A stretch of 64,000 nt of DNA, from assembly GCA_018241965.1 (NCBI GenBank), contig JAFECS010000010.1, forward strand, positions 1 to 64,000, written 5' to 3'. The DNA is from Pseudomonadota bacterium. GTDB lineage: Bacteria; Pseudomonadota; Gammaproteobacteria; Berkiellales; Berkiellaceae. Both the position numbers and the translations under genes were made by a program. The notes below the pieces were generated by a model. The model worked only from the letters and a program-made list of their open reading frames with translations, was not told where the DNA came from and did not search any database. Shown piece after piece: positions 25,819 to 36,300 of the stretch (position 1 is the first letter of the stretch; each line of letters starts with the position of its first letter).

Positions 25819-26166
25819 ATGGCAGAGCATCCTATAGTCCAACAAATATCTGCAATTGCCAGAACGCTGCGTTGTAATTTTACATTACGTGATCAACCGA
25901 TTTCCATTGAACAGGTTTTTGCAGAAACGGGATTATTGCCTGCCATCATCAGAAGAGCTGATCAGTTATGTTCGTTTTGCTTAGGGTATGGATTGGGTGT
26001 GAGTTTTGAGGAATCGCAAGGAGGCATGTTAGGCGTTAGGGTTAAATTTGATGAGGCAACGCCAAATTCATTGCGTTTATTATGTGCGGCGGATGTGATA
26101 ATTGAGTTAATGCAACATGCACCCAGTCGGGATATCACGCCGTTGGATGATTTGATGTATGACTAG
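25819..26166 (+). CDS. icmS: Coupling-complex chaperone IcmS
   Basis: IcmS pairs with IcmW to bind a subset of effectors and the DotL C-terminal region. The 115-residue protein (family 114) is acidic and matches over its whole length: an LRCNFTLRDQPISIEQVF segment, an AETGLLPAIIRRADQLCSFCLGYGLG helix region and a C-terminal LLCAADVIIELMQ helix. The ribosome site AAAAGGTG precedes the ATG. It is followed by an inverted-repeat element and then dotM, with no icmR or icmQ between. Confidence 0.94.
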   Translation: MAEHPIVQQISAIARTLRCNFTLRDQPISIEQVFAETGLLPAIIRRADQLCSFCLGYGLGVSFEESQGGMLGVRVKFDEATPNSLRLLCAADVIIELMQHAPSRDITPLDDLMYD

Positions 26167-26172
26167 GGTAAA

Positions 26173-26271
26173 CCCTCACCCTAACCCTCTCCAGAAATGG
26201 GAGAGGGGATAAGATCCAAAACAATGGATCCGGTTCCCTCTCCCCTTGTGGGAGAGGGCTAGGGTGAGGGG
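26173..26271. repeat. MITE-like inverted repeat between icmS and dotM
   Basis: A 99-bp element has near-perfect inverted ends (CCCTCACCCTAACCCTCTCC and the complementary GGAGAGGGCTAGGGTGAGGG) and inner GGGAGAGGGGA/TCCCTCTCCCC arms around a GGATCCAAAACAATGGATCC-like centre. Similar CCCTCACCCTAACCCTCTCC elements are common in proteobacterial genomes as small non-coding repeats. The RNA would form a long hairpin inside the icmS-dotM transcript. Confidence 0.9.
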
Positions 26272-26291
26272 AAAGAATTAAGAGGTGAATT

Positions 26292-27452
26292 ATGGCTCAA
26301 GGCGGTGGTGGCGGCCAAGGTGAAGATAAAGATACCTATGCCATATTATGGGCGCTAGCAGCAATAGCGGTCATAGGATTTGTTATCTGGCACTTTTATA
26401 GTGTCCAACTCACCAATTGGTTTATTGTTATCAAAAAATATGAAACACTTGCCATCTTATTTTTTATCGACAATGAAAACTTAAAAACCATTTTACAGGG
26501 GCTTGGTATTGCCGCAGAGGACCCAAGTTCTTTGACCATGAACATTGCAAGCATTTATAGCACACGCATTGGGGAATTTTTAAAGTATCCCATTTGCTTT
26601 TTGTTGCTGGTGATGGCGATTGTGATGTTCAAAGGCCATGCAACTATGCGTTTTACCAAAGCTTACAATATGGATACCTTAGCGCAACAAGAAAAAGAAA
26701 ACTATCCGCAAATTGCGCCGGTCGCCGATTTGAATTTGATTGCAGAAGACATCGATAAAGGCCCCTGGGCAATGTCACAAAATCCCATGCAATTTGCTAA
26801 AGCAGAAAAACTGTTGAAAGTAGAAATGGTCGGTGATCATAAAGCAGCTTGGAAATCAGAAGGCGTGGCTAAGGCCACGGTTATTCGTGAATTAGCTTAT
26901 CAAGCGTTTGCAAACCAGCTGGGTCCATTATGGTCAGGGGTGAATAACTTACCGCCACATACAAAAGCAATTTATGCGGCCTTTTTGGCAAGAACAGAGC
27001 ATGATACCGATGCTTGCCGAGCGCTGTTAGGGAAATTGGCCAAAACGGCTGCCAAAGGACAAGTAGATTATTCAGATACAGAAGAATATTTGAAAAAATA
27101 TGGTAAATCCAAAGCGGCAACCAAATGCCAACAAAAGCACGCTTATGTATTAACAGTGATGGCATCGATGTTATTGTTGGCAAGAGTGGATGGGGTGTTA
27201 CCTTCGGCAGATTTTTTATGGTTAAAGCCTTTAGATAGAAAATTATGGTACGTATTAAACTGCGTGGGCCGACAAGTGAGTGTGCCAGAGGTAGCAGGGG
27301 TTTTTGCGCATTGGTTTGCTGAAAAGGAAATGGGTAGGGCATTAACCGTACCCATGGTGGATGAAGCTGTTAATGCATTAGAAAAAGCCATTGCGATGAT
27401 GGTTTATATTCCAGATGAAGATGAGAAAATACCAGAAGCTAGTGTTAATTAG
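26292..27452 (+). CDS. icmP: Coupling-complex protein DotM/IcmP
   Basis: DotM is an inner-membrane partner of DotL whose soluble domain binds acidic Glu-rich effector signals. The 386-residue protein (family about 376) has two or three N-terminal membrane segments (about 16-38, 50-66 and 94-113) and a conserved soluble part (ENYPQIAPVADLNLI; GPWAMSQNPMQFA; HYAFLAR-type ALPHTKAIYAAFLAR region; LDRKLWYVLNCVGRQ). The ribosome site is AGAGGTG. The gene lies just after the inverted repeat and 36 bases before dotL. Confidence 0.95.
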   Translation: MAQGGGGGQGEDKDTYAILWALAAIAVIGFVIWHFYSVQLTNWFIVIKKYETLAILFFIDNENLKTILQGLGIAAEDPSSLTMNIASIYSTRIGEFLKYPICFLLLVMAIVMFKGHATMRFTKAYNMDTLAQQEKENYPQIAPVADLNLIAEDIDKGPWAMSQNPMQFAKAEKLLKVEMVGDHKAAWKSEGVAKATVIRELAYQAFANQLGPLWSGVNNLPPHTKAIYAAFLARTEHDTDACRALLGKLAKTAAKGQVDYSDTEEYLKKYGKSKAATKCQQKHAYVLTVMASMLLLARVDGVLPSADFLWLKPLDRKLWYVLNCVGRQVSVPEVAGVFAHWFAEKEMGRALTVPMVDEAVNALEKAIAMMVYIPDEDEKIPEASVN

Positions 27453-27488
27453 CTTTGCCTTCTTAGCATCTAAGAGGGAGGGGGTTAT

Positions 27489-29852
27489 ATGACAATACGT
27501 GGGTTAGAAGAGAAACATGAGCATGGCGCGCGGGAGATGGCGCGGGACACGCGGCCACTAGGCCAGCGTGTTGAAGAATTTTTCTCCAATCCTCTCTATG
27601 TGGCGATGATGTTAGGCATGGGGGTGGGTATTTGTATTATTGTGCCTGCTATTGCCGATCTGACAGGGCTTATCGGATTACTAATATTTCTTTATGCTTA
27701 TACAAGAAAAGTATCTTTACCTTTTAAAATGCCACTTATTTCAAAATTACCCGATTACAACGATACCATTCCTGGCACAACCAAACCCAAGACAGCCCAA
27801 GGTATAGCTTTTTTTGGCAACGAAAAAAGTACAGGCAAAGAGTTGTGGTTTTCTAACGATGATATGCGTACCCACGTGCTTATCTTTGGTTCTACCGGTT
27901 CAGGTAAAACAGAAGCCTTAGTGTCCATTGCGTATAACTCACTGGCGCAAGGAAGTGGCTTTATCTACATCGACGGTAAAGGTGATAACTCACTGTATGC
28001 CAAAGTGTTTGGTATGGTCAGACGTATGGGCCGAGATGATGACATGTTGTTGATTAACTTCATGACCGGTGCCAGAGACGTTATCGGTGCGCAAAAATCA
28101 CGTTTATCCAATACCATGAATCCTTTTGCCAATGGCTCATCCAGTATGTTAACGCAGCTTGTTGTAAGCTTGATGGATTCAGGCGGCGGCGGCGGCGATG
28201 GCGATATGTGGAAAGGCCGTGCTATTTCTTTCGTTGAAGCGTTAATGAAAATCTTAGTAGGTATGCGCGATGAAGGACACATTCTTATCGATGCTAATGT
28301 CATCCGTAGCTATTTCATGTTAGAAAAGCTTGAACAGATAGTGGTAGATAGACGGTTTCCGATCAACGACAGAGAATCGGTGCCACTGGATGCGATGAAT
28401 ACAGCGTTCCTCGATCCTTTGGATAACTACATTTACAACTTACCGGGCTATAACAAATCTAAAAAAGGCAACCAGGCAGGTGAAGTACGGGAACAACACG
28501 GATTTATTACCATGCAATTAGGCCGGGTGTTCAGCTCGCTGGCAGACACCTATTCCCATATTGTGCGCACAAACTTAGCGGAAGTAGATTTAAAAGACGT
28601 GGTGTTAAATCGTCGCATCTTGGTTGTATTGCTTCCCGCTTTGGAAAAATCACCTGAAGAATTATCTAACTTGGGTAAAATCATTATTGCTTCCTTAAAA
28701 GCGATGATGGCCGCAGGCTTAGGGGACGAAGTTGAAGGTGATTACCGCGATGTGATTTTACGCAAACCAACCAATTCGCCTACCCCTTATGTGTGCATTA
28801 TGGACGAGTATGGTTATTATGCGGTGCCGGGATTTGCTGTGGTACCTGCCCAGGCCCGTTCACTTGGGTTCTCCGCCATATTTGCAGGGCAAGATTTGCC
28901 AGCTTTCCAAAAAGCCTCAAAAGAAGAAGCAGCCTCTATCGGTGCTAACTGTAATATCAAAATATGTATGAAAATGGAAGATCCAACCGATACCTGGGAA
29001 TTCTTTAATAAAACTGCCGGTGAAACTTATGCAACCAGTGTGAGCGGTTTCCAAGTTAATGCAGGCAGCATGACCAATAACTATTTAGATACACGTAATG
29101 CCTCCATTGAAAAACGTTCACGCATTGACTTATTGGATTTAAGAGATCAACGTGAAGGGGATGCGCACATCTTTTGGCGCTCTAAGATTATTCGTGCACG
29201 GATGTTCTATGCAGCACCAAAGCCAGCTAAGAAAATGCAAGTGAATCAATATTTATGTGTAGAAAAACCATCTGATAGCACATTATTAAACTTAGATAAA
29301 CGCATACGTCGTTTTTCACAAGTGTTTAATGCACCGCAATTTGTCATGGAACCACCTGCGGTTAATGAAGACATTAACACCGTTGCGCAAGCAAGCGTTA
29401 CCTACAGCACTTTAAAACCTTTTGAGCGTTCGATTGCTGCAGTAATAGCGATTTTGGAAAAAGAAGTTGAAAAGCAACGTAAAGTGCGTGAAGAAATTGA
29501 AGCCGAACAATCACAAGAGTTTGCCAATGAAGTGCATGCGTTTACACCGGTGCATGTGCCTGAATTTGCGCTAGATATTGTTGGCGAAGAAGATATGAAA
29601 CGTTTCTCAAACCCCTTATTGCTGCGTGGACGTACACGAGAAGCGTTGATGCATATTGAAAGATTATGCGGCCAGGCTGAGGCCGATGCCTTTAAAACCG
29701 CCGATAACATTATTAACGATATTATCAAGGCTACCTACTATCCACCAAAGGATGTATTACACAAAGATATAGAAGGCGTTTTTGATGCTATGGAGCAGCT
29801 AAATGAGATGTTTGCGCAATACCTGCAAGGGGGTAGTGTTAAGACAAAATAA
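27489..29852 (+). CDS. icmO: Type IV coupling ATPase DotL/IcmO
   Basis: DotL is the VirD4-class coupling protein that receives effectors. The 787-residue protein (family 783) has two N-terminal membrane segments (about 37-75), Walker A GSTGSGKTEAL at about 134-144, a Walker B-type YVCIMDEYGYY near 436, and the long helical C-terminal tail (about 640-787) that binds DotN, IcmS and IcmW. A Gly-rich GGGGGDGDMW loop near 233 is typical of the family. The ribosome site GAGGGAGGGGG is strong. Three unknown genes follow in the same direction. Confidence 0.97.
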   Translation: MTIRGLEEKHEHGAREMARDTRPLGQRVEEFFSNPLYVAMMLGMGVGICIIVPAIADLTGLIGLLIFLYAYTRKVSLPFKMPLISKLPDYNDTIPGTTKPKTAQGIAFFGNEKSTGKELWFSNDDMRTHVLIFGSTGSGKTEALVSIAYNSLAQGSGFIYIDGKGDNSLYAKVFGMVRRMGRDDDMLLINFMTGARDVIGAQKSRLSNTMNPFANGSSSMLTQLVVSLMDSGGGGGDGDMWKGRAISFVEALMKILVGMRDEGHILIDANVIRSYFMLEKLEQIVVDRRFPINDRESVPLDAMNTAFLDPLDNYIYNLPGYNKSKKGNQAGEVREQHGFITMQLGRVFSSLADTYSHIVRTNLAEVDLKDVVLNRRILVVLLPALEKSPEELSNLGKIIIASLKAMMAAGLGDEVEGDYRDVILRKPTNSPTPYVCIMDEYGYYAVPGFAVVPAQARSLGFSAIFAGQDLPAFQKASKEEAASIGANCNIKICMKMEDPTDTWEFFNKTAGETYATSVSGFQVNAGSMTNNYLDTRNASIEKRSRIDLLDLRDQREGDAHIFWRSKIIRARMFYAAPKPAKKMQVNQYLCVEKPSDSTLLNLDKRIRRFSQVFNAPQFVMEPPAVNEDINTVAQASVTYSTLKPFERSIAAVIAILEKEVEKQRKVREEIEAEQSQEFANEVHAFTPVHVPEFALDIVGEEDMKRFSNPLLLRGRTREALMHIERLCGQAEADAFKTADNIINDIIKATYYPPKDVLHKDIEGVFDAMEQLNEMFAQYLQGGSVKTK

Positions 29853-29912
29853 CCTATAAAAGGTGCAACTTTTTGAGGCCTGACATTGTCAACAGTATTA
29901 TAGGAGGCAAAA

Positions 29913-30326
29913 ATGGCATTAGGAGCATCTGATAATGGAAAATCATACAAACAATTGATGCAAGAGTTTAATGAAATGCGAACGCAAGTTTATATTTCAG
30001 AAAACAAATCGCAAGTCACATTAGCCTCGTTAGAACAAATCAGAAAAAACTTGTTGGCACAGTTAGAAGACAAAAAATCAGCCTCACGCCAAGAAATAGA
30101 AAAAGCCGAAAACAAAAAAAGCAATTTGATTAAACGCTTGGTGATGCTAGAAAAAGCAAAAGACATTCAAGCACAGGATGAAATCATCAAGGAATTAGAA
30201 GAATACAGCAGGATCAGACGCTATAGAGATGCGCAGTTAGCAAAAATAGCGAAAGAAATTCAGGATATTAATTTAACGGAAAATGAATTTAAGGACAAGG
30301 TAAAACAGGAAAAAGAATTATCTTAA
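29913..30326 (+). CDS. Small coiled-coil protein behind dotL, function unknown
   Basis: A 137-residue, almost wholly helical protein rich in Lys, Glu, Gln and Ala, with heptad-like spacing (about 30-130). It has no Cys, no signal peptide and no membrane segment. It lies 60 bases after dotL and 21 bases before the giant coiled-coil gene, with AGGAGG as ribosome site, so it is likely co-transcribed with them. I do not recognise a family. It does not resemble IcmQ in length or pattern. A chaperone or adaptor for the neighbouring giant protein is an inference from position only. Confidence 0.7.
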   Translation: MALGASDNGKSYKQLMQEFNEMRTQVYISENKSQVTLASLEQIRKNLLAQLEDKKSASRQEIEKAENKKSNLIKRLVMLEKAKDIQAQDEIIKELEEYSRIRRYRDAQLAKIAKEIQDINLTENEFKDKVKQEKELS

Positions 30327-30347
30327 AGCCCTCTTTGAGGAGTGTTT

Positions 30348-33300
30348 ATGATACAGTTTGAAGATCAAGATAAAATTAAAACTAATTTATTAGCGCTATC
30401 TAGTCAAACTAAAAGCGCAAAATGGTTTCACAATGGTATAGACAACATCTTTACTGAAGACACGATGAGTCTACAAGCTGCACAAAAGCAGCTTGCTGAA
30501 CTTAATCCAGATCTAAAAGCTGAACTTCATGAATCTCAACGTTTTAGAGGTCAATATCGTGTAAAAATTGACCCCAAAAATCTTGAAGCTCTTTTGTCGC
30601 AAGGAAAATCTTTGTCTTCAAGTCAAGAGCCGTATCAGTATTTGGGGACAGATGGTGAAGCTAAAAGAGCAGGGCATCTTTTGGGTATTAAAGATGGGTT
30701 GCAAGTTAAGGCTCAAGATCCTGGCGATAGTGATATTCTTAAAACCGTAGTAGTCAAAACAGAATCAAATTATGATCGTATTTCTGCGCAGTATGTCCAA
30801 GATAAATTACATCAATATAAGCCAACCACACATCAAGATGAGTGGCAAAAAATTACCAAAATGTTTGATGAAACTGCTAAAAATGTCAATGTTCTCGGAG
30901 CTAATAATGCTGACAGCATTGCACAAGATCAACTGGCTAGAATTAAAAAAGGTGAACCGGTTCATATGAGTTCTGGATGGAGAGGACATTCTATTGGTGT
31001 TACCTTTTACAAGGGATATATGGTGGTAAGTAACCGAGGTGAGGGTGGCGGTGAAAGTGATAAGGGTACTGTTATTTATAAGTTAAAAAAAGAGCCTACT
31101 GCTCAGGATATAAAAGAACTTCAAAAAACACTCTACCAAGGTGGAGTGAGACAAGCTGATACTAAAAGGTTACTGGGTGAGCTTCAAGGTGAGCGCGTTG
31201 GAGATTTTCCCCAAAAAGGACAAAAATATGGTACCTGTTCTTATGTTAATAAAATTGCAGCAACTGAAGGACTATTATGTTTATTGTCATTAGATAAACA
31301 AGGCAAACTGAATAATGAATCCATCAAAGCGTATACTAAAGATCCAAAAAACAGAAGTGAGTATAAAAAATTTACTAAAGCGAGTAGAGATTCTGAAATA
31401 GACCGCGTTATTGGGTTAATTAAGCAAGCGGAAAAGAACAACAATAAAGAACAGTTAGCTATTATGACAAATGTCGCTTTCGGGATTGCTAAAAAGTACC
31501 AAGGCCGTGATCTTGATCCTGAAAAAAATAAAATCCAAAATGAAAGAGCCTTGAAATTATTAGAGGCGATAGAGAAACATCAAGATGTGCTAACCACTGA
31601 AAATAAAGGCAAGTATGCTAAATTAAAAGAAGAATTTGGATGTAAAAAAGCAATTCTATCAGCGAAAGATGGTAAATCACTCACTGATGCAATTAGAGCC
31701 TACAAGGGAGATATAGTTACCTCTGGTGGGCAAAAATTAAATAAAGAGGATTTAGCAAAAACTATAGAAGAAACCCTGAGCAATCCTAAAACAGTTAAAG
31801 CATTAGCGGAGGGAAATACAAAGGTTTTGCATAACCAAGGTATTACGAACAATTTTGGGATACGTGATAAATTAGTAGAGTTAGCCATAGCTAAGCATCA
31901 GGAAAATTTAAAGGTCACTTCTGAACGCAAAGTTAAAGACCCACAACCGGATAAGAGTGATGAGGAAAAACGTAGGTTACAAAACTTACCTATGGTAAAG
32001 GTAATGTTTAACGGAAAAGAAGTGCCGCCTGAGGATTATAAGAAATATGGCATACAAGTAGACGGTGGTACGCAGCCTGTAGTACAGCAAGACATGAAAA
32101 AAGTTCAGGAGGAAATAGACAGAGGTCAAAGGGTACTTCAGCAAAATTTAGAACAAGCTCAAAAGTTAGTTCAGCAAAATTTAGAACAAGCTCAAAAGTT
32201 AACAGGGCAACAAGAATTACAAGGGGTTAAGATAGTTGTTGACGGCAAGGAAGTGAAACCTGAGGATTATGGGAAACATGGTATACAAGTAAACGTTGGT
32301 ACACAGCCTGTAGTTAAGCAAGATTCAAGCAAACCAATAGTGCCACAAACAGAACTAAACGAATATAACGTATTAGCGCCCATGCATGAGAAGCTTCATG
32401 CAATTGAAGAAAAAATAAAGGCTTTAAGTACAGATAATTCAGATGAAGCTAAAGCGCTAAAAGAAAATTATGAAAAATTAGACAAATCACTTCAAGATGA
32501 AATGAAATCATTGCAAGAATTTCGAGATGGTAATCCTAATGATGCTGCTCGGATTCAAAAAATCAGTGCATTAAAAGAATTTGTTGAAGGTAAAAGAGTA
32601 GCACTGGAAGAATTAGAACAAAAAGTAAGTAAGCACGCCGAACTTAAGGAAAAAGCAAAAGAAGAAGAAGCAAAACGAAAAAGAGAGCAAACTGGTGAAG
32701 AACGAATTCAACAAGGTATTGATGAGACTAATACGGAGCAAGATAAAGAACGAGAAAGAGAGGATTTAGCGCTTTTGGAGGTTCAGGATGAAGCACCTGA
32801 AGTTGATTTTGATAGTGAATTTTCAAAGCAAATTGATAGAGTTCTAAACCCAAAAAATGAAGAGATATTAAAAAAATATCAAAATGATATTAATGATCTT
32901 AGAGAAGCTGAGGGCCCCTTAGTAAAGGCTAAACAAGACGCTGAAGCTGAGCTTAATGCTGCAAAAAAAGAACAAAAAGAGCGAGAAGATGCGCGTAATA
33001 AACTCTACGAAGATCATGACAAAGAAGCCAAGAAAATAGATGCTGACCCTGACAGGAAACCTGAGCAAAAAGCAATAGATAAAGATATGCTCGATCAAGA
33101 GCTTGAAGCTAAACTAAAAGGCCTAAAGCCTAAAGATGTGCTTGATAAAAAAGTTGAAGATGCTCAGAAAAAATTTGATGATGCAAACAAAAAAATAGGT
33201 GAGCATTCACAAAAGAAACAAGCCTTGGAAAAGAACAGGGACACCTTGTCTAATGAACTTGCCAAATACAAGGAACTAAAAGGTATTTTACCCCAAGAAA

Positions 33301-36300
33301 AAGCGCTCTCTGGCAAAGTCAAAGAGCAAAAAACGCAAGTTGACAATCTAGAAAGAAAATTGGAAAGATTATCTAAAAATAAAGGTTATTTAGAAGCACA
33401 AAGAGATATTATTAATGGAAAGCCTGGCCCACTTACCGAAGATGAGACCAAAAAAGATAAAATAAAATTAGATCAAATAGAAAAAGACTTAAAGGTTGTA
33501 AATAATCAAATTGAAACAACCATTCCTGAACTAACAGAAGCTAAAAAGGTGCTGGATAAATCAGAAAAAGAACTCAAGGCACTTAAAGAAAAATCTACTC
33601 AATTAAAACAAGAACTTTCTGAACGCAGTCCTGGAATGAAAGAACTCGTTGAAAAAGAAAAAGGTCAAAAATCGAAAACCGAAGCAGTTTTACAAGTTTC
33701 CGACACCCCCGAAGGTAAACAAGTAATAAAAGCCGCGCAACAAGTTGAACGTGGAATGACTAAAGCAGGAGGAGTCGCACTTACCGATAGAGTAATAAAA
33801 TATACACAAGGTGATCTTGATTTTATTAATAAAAGACTAGCTGAGTTAAAAGATCCAAATGACCCTGAAAAAAACAAAGATCTTATCAAAAAATACGAAG
33901 GGCTCAAGAAAGCTAAAGAAGGCCAATTAGCTACTTTAAGTGAAATTAAAGATTTAAAAATAGAAAAGGTCAATTTAGAGCGCGATATTAACAAAGATAA
34001 AAAACTAAGAGGAGTTGAAGAGGCTGCGTTAAAGAAATTAGAGTCTGCTTCACCTCAAGATAAAACTGCTATTGAAGAAAAGAAAGCTGCAATCAAGGGT
34101 CTTGATGAACAAATTAAAGGCAAAGAAGCAAAGCTAAAAGATACTTCAGATAAATTAAAAGGAAAACAAGGAGAATTTAAAAAGGATTTTAATCGAACCT
34201 TAGAGATGAAGAAAGATATTTCCAAAGATGATTCTCAGATGAAAAAGCGCATGGAAGAACAAGCCGCTGCCAGAAAGAACGCACGCGCTAATTCCCCGAT
34301 GGGTAAATTGCAAAACAAACAAAAAGGATACAACTACACCAAAGACAAAGCCAAGGATATGCTGAACAAAATCCCGCAAATCAAAGATGCCCATGATGGC
34401 GCTGAATTACTTGGTCAAATGATTGCGTGGTTATTAATGATGTTGCTTGCAGCTTTGGCAACCGGCATTAAAAAAGCAGATTTATCCAGAGCGCAAAAAG
34501 ATGTTAAAAATATGAAGCCGATGTTAAAAGACATGGCGAAACAAAAAGACCAAGCTGAAAAGTTAAAGAAAGATATTGCAGATATCAAAGCTTATCAAAA
34601 AGAGGCATATTTAGATAAAGGTCAAAAAGTTCCAGAGCGCATTCATCCGCTTCCTGAGCGTCCTCCACGCGTTGGATCCAAAAAACTTGAAGAGATGGAG
34701 CAAAAATTAAAAGGTAAAGAAGCTGGACTTGATGCATATCAAGATCATATCCAAGCAATTGCTGAAAGGAAAATGAATCGAAATTCCGATGATAGAGCAC
34801 TGGCACAAAAAGCACTTGAAAATGCCGATGCTACTATTAAGCGCTGCGAAGAAAGAGTGCCACAATTACAAGGAAAGATTGACAATCTAAATAAAGACAT
34901 TGAAAAGAACAAAGTACTTCAAAACGAAGCAAAAAATAATCCTGAAAGATTAAAACAATTAAAGCAAGAAGCAAAAGATCTTAAAGGCGATTTAAAAGCG
35001 GCTAAAAGCGAACTTAAATCTGTTGAATCACAAATCAAAGACGCTAAGAGCGATAAAGTCGAAATTAATAAAAATCTTGATAAAGTCAAAGAAAAAGAAC
35101 AAAAACTAGAGGGCCAACAAAAGTTGGCAACAAAATCAGCACAAATGGGCACTGGTGGTGTTACGGGCCAAATTGATATGGGCGGTACGCAACCTACAAC
35201 CCCAAGAGTGCAACAAACTACTCCTAGTACAGGACCAAGCACAGGACCAAGCACAGGACCAAGCGGTTCTTCTACCGGTCAGCAACAAGTGCTGAGTGTT
35301 CAAGGACAGTCGCCTCAACCGCAACAACCAATGGGGCCAAAGACAGAATTTGAAGCCTTAAAGGCGCAGAAACAGGAATTGTTAGAGTATAAGAAGTTCC
35401 TAAAAGAAGGAAAAGACTTATTTGTTAGAGAACAAACAAATCCCAGTGATCGTAGGAACATGAAAGATGGTAAAGTTGATCCAACTCATGCAAAAAATGC
35501 AAAGTTTCAGGAAGGTCAAATAGATATAAAGATTAAAGAAAATGACAGAGCAATTAAAGAAATTGATGAAAAACTTAAAAAATTAGATCCCGTAAACAAA
35601 GCTAAAGAAAACTTGAATGATAAAGCTAAACTTGAAAGAAAAGAACAGCTGAATTTGGATGGTTTAAAACATCGTCGTGATGAGTTACAGAAAGGTCCTC
35701 AAAATGATTCGACTAAAAGAGAACTTCAAGCTAACAAAGAAGCAATTGAAAAGAGCGAAGCTAAACTTACTGAATTAAAGAAGGATAGACAAGAAGCGCT
35801 AAGAGAGTATACACAAGTAAAAGAGCAACATCCTAAAGATTCTTCTACGGGCACAACCTCAGGAAAGCCGACTAGTACAAGTCCATCAACAAGCACTCCT
35901 AGTACTACACCTCAAAAACCACAGCCGGCCGGGCTGGCCTTTACTGATAGAGTTATTGCGCATAATAAGCGTGATAGTGATTTTATTAAAGATAGACTTA
36001 AGCCGGATAGTCAACCACCTTTAACGGATAAACAAAAAGAGCAGTACGGAAAACTCCAAGAAGAAAAAGCCAAACAAGCTGAAATGCTGGAAAAAATTAA
36101 AGCAAAAAAAGAAGAAATATATAAACTTCGCGCAGAACCTCAAAGTAAAGAAAGAGACAAAAAACTAGAAGAAGAGAGAGAAAAATTAGCTAAGCAACGC
36201 GAAGAATTTAAAGAAAGTGCCAAAAAATCTCTTGAGATTAAAAATGATCTATCTAAAACTGATAGTAAAATGCAAGACCACAGGCATGATCAACGTCTTG

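Noticed and set aside
26881..27342. 153-codon minus-strand ORF
   Set aside because: It lies wholly opposite dotM, whose reading frame is supported by family similarity over its length.
29913..30326. Possible icmQ
   Set aside because: Length 137 against about 190, no matching pattern, and the wrong place relative to icmS and dotM.
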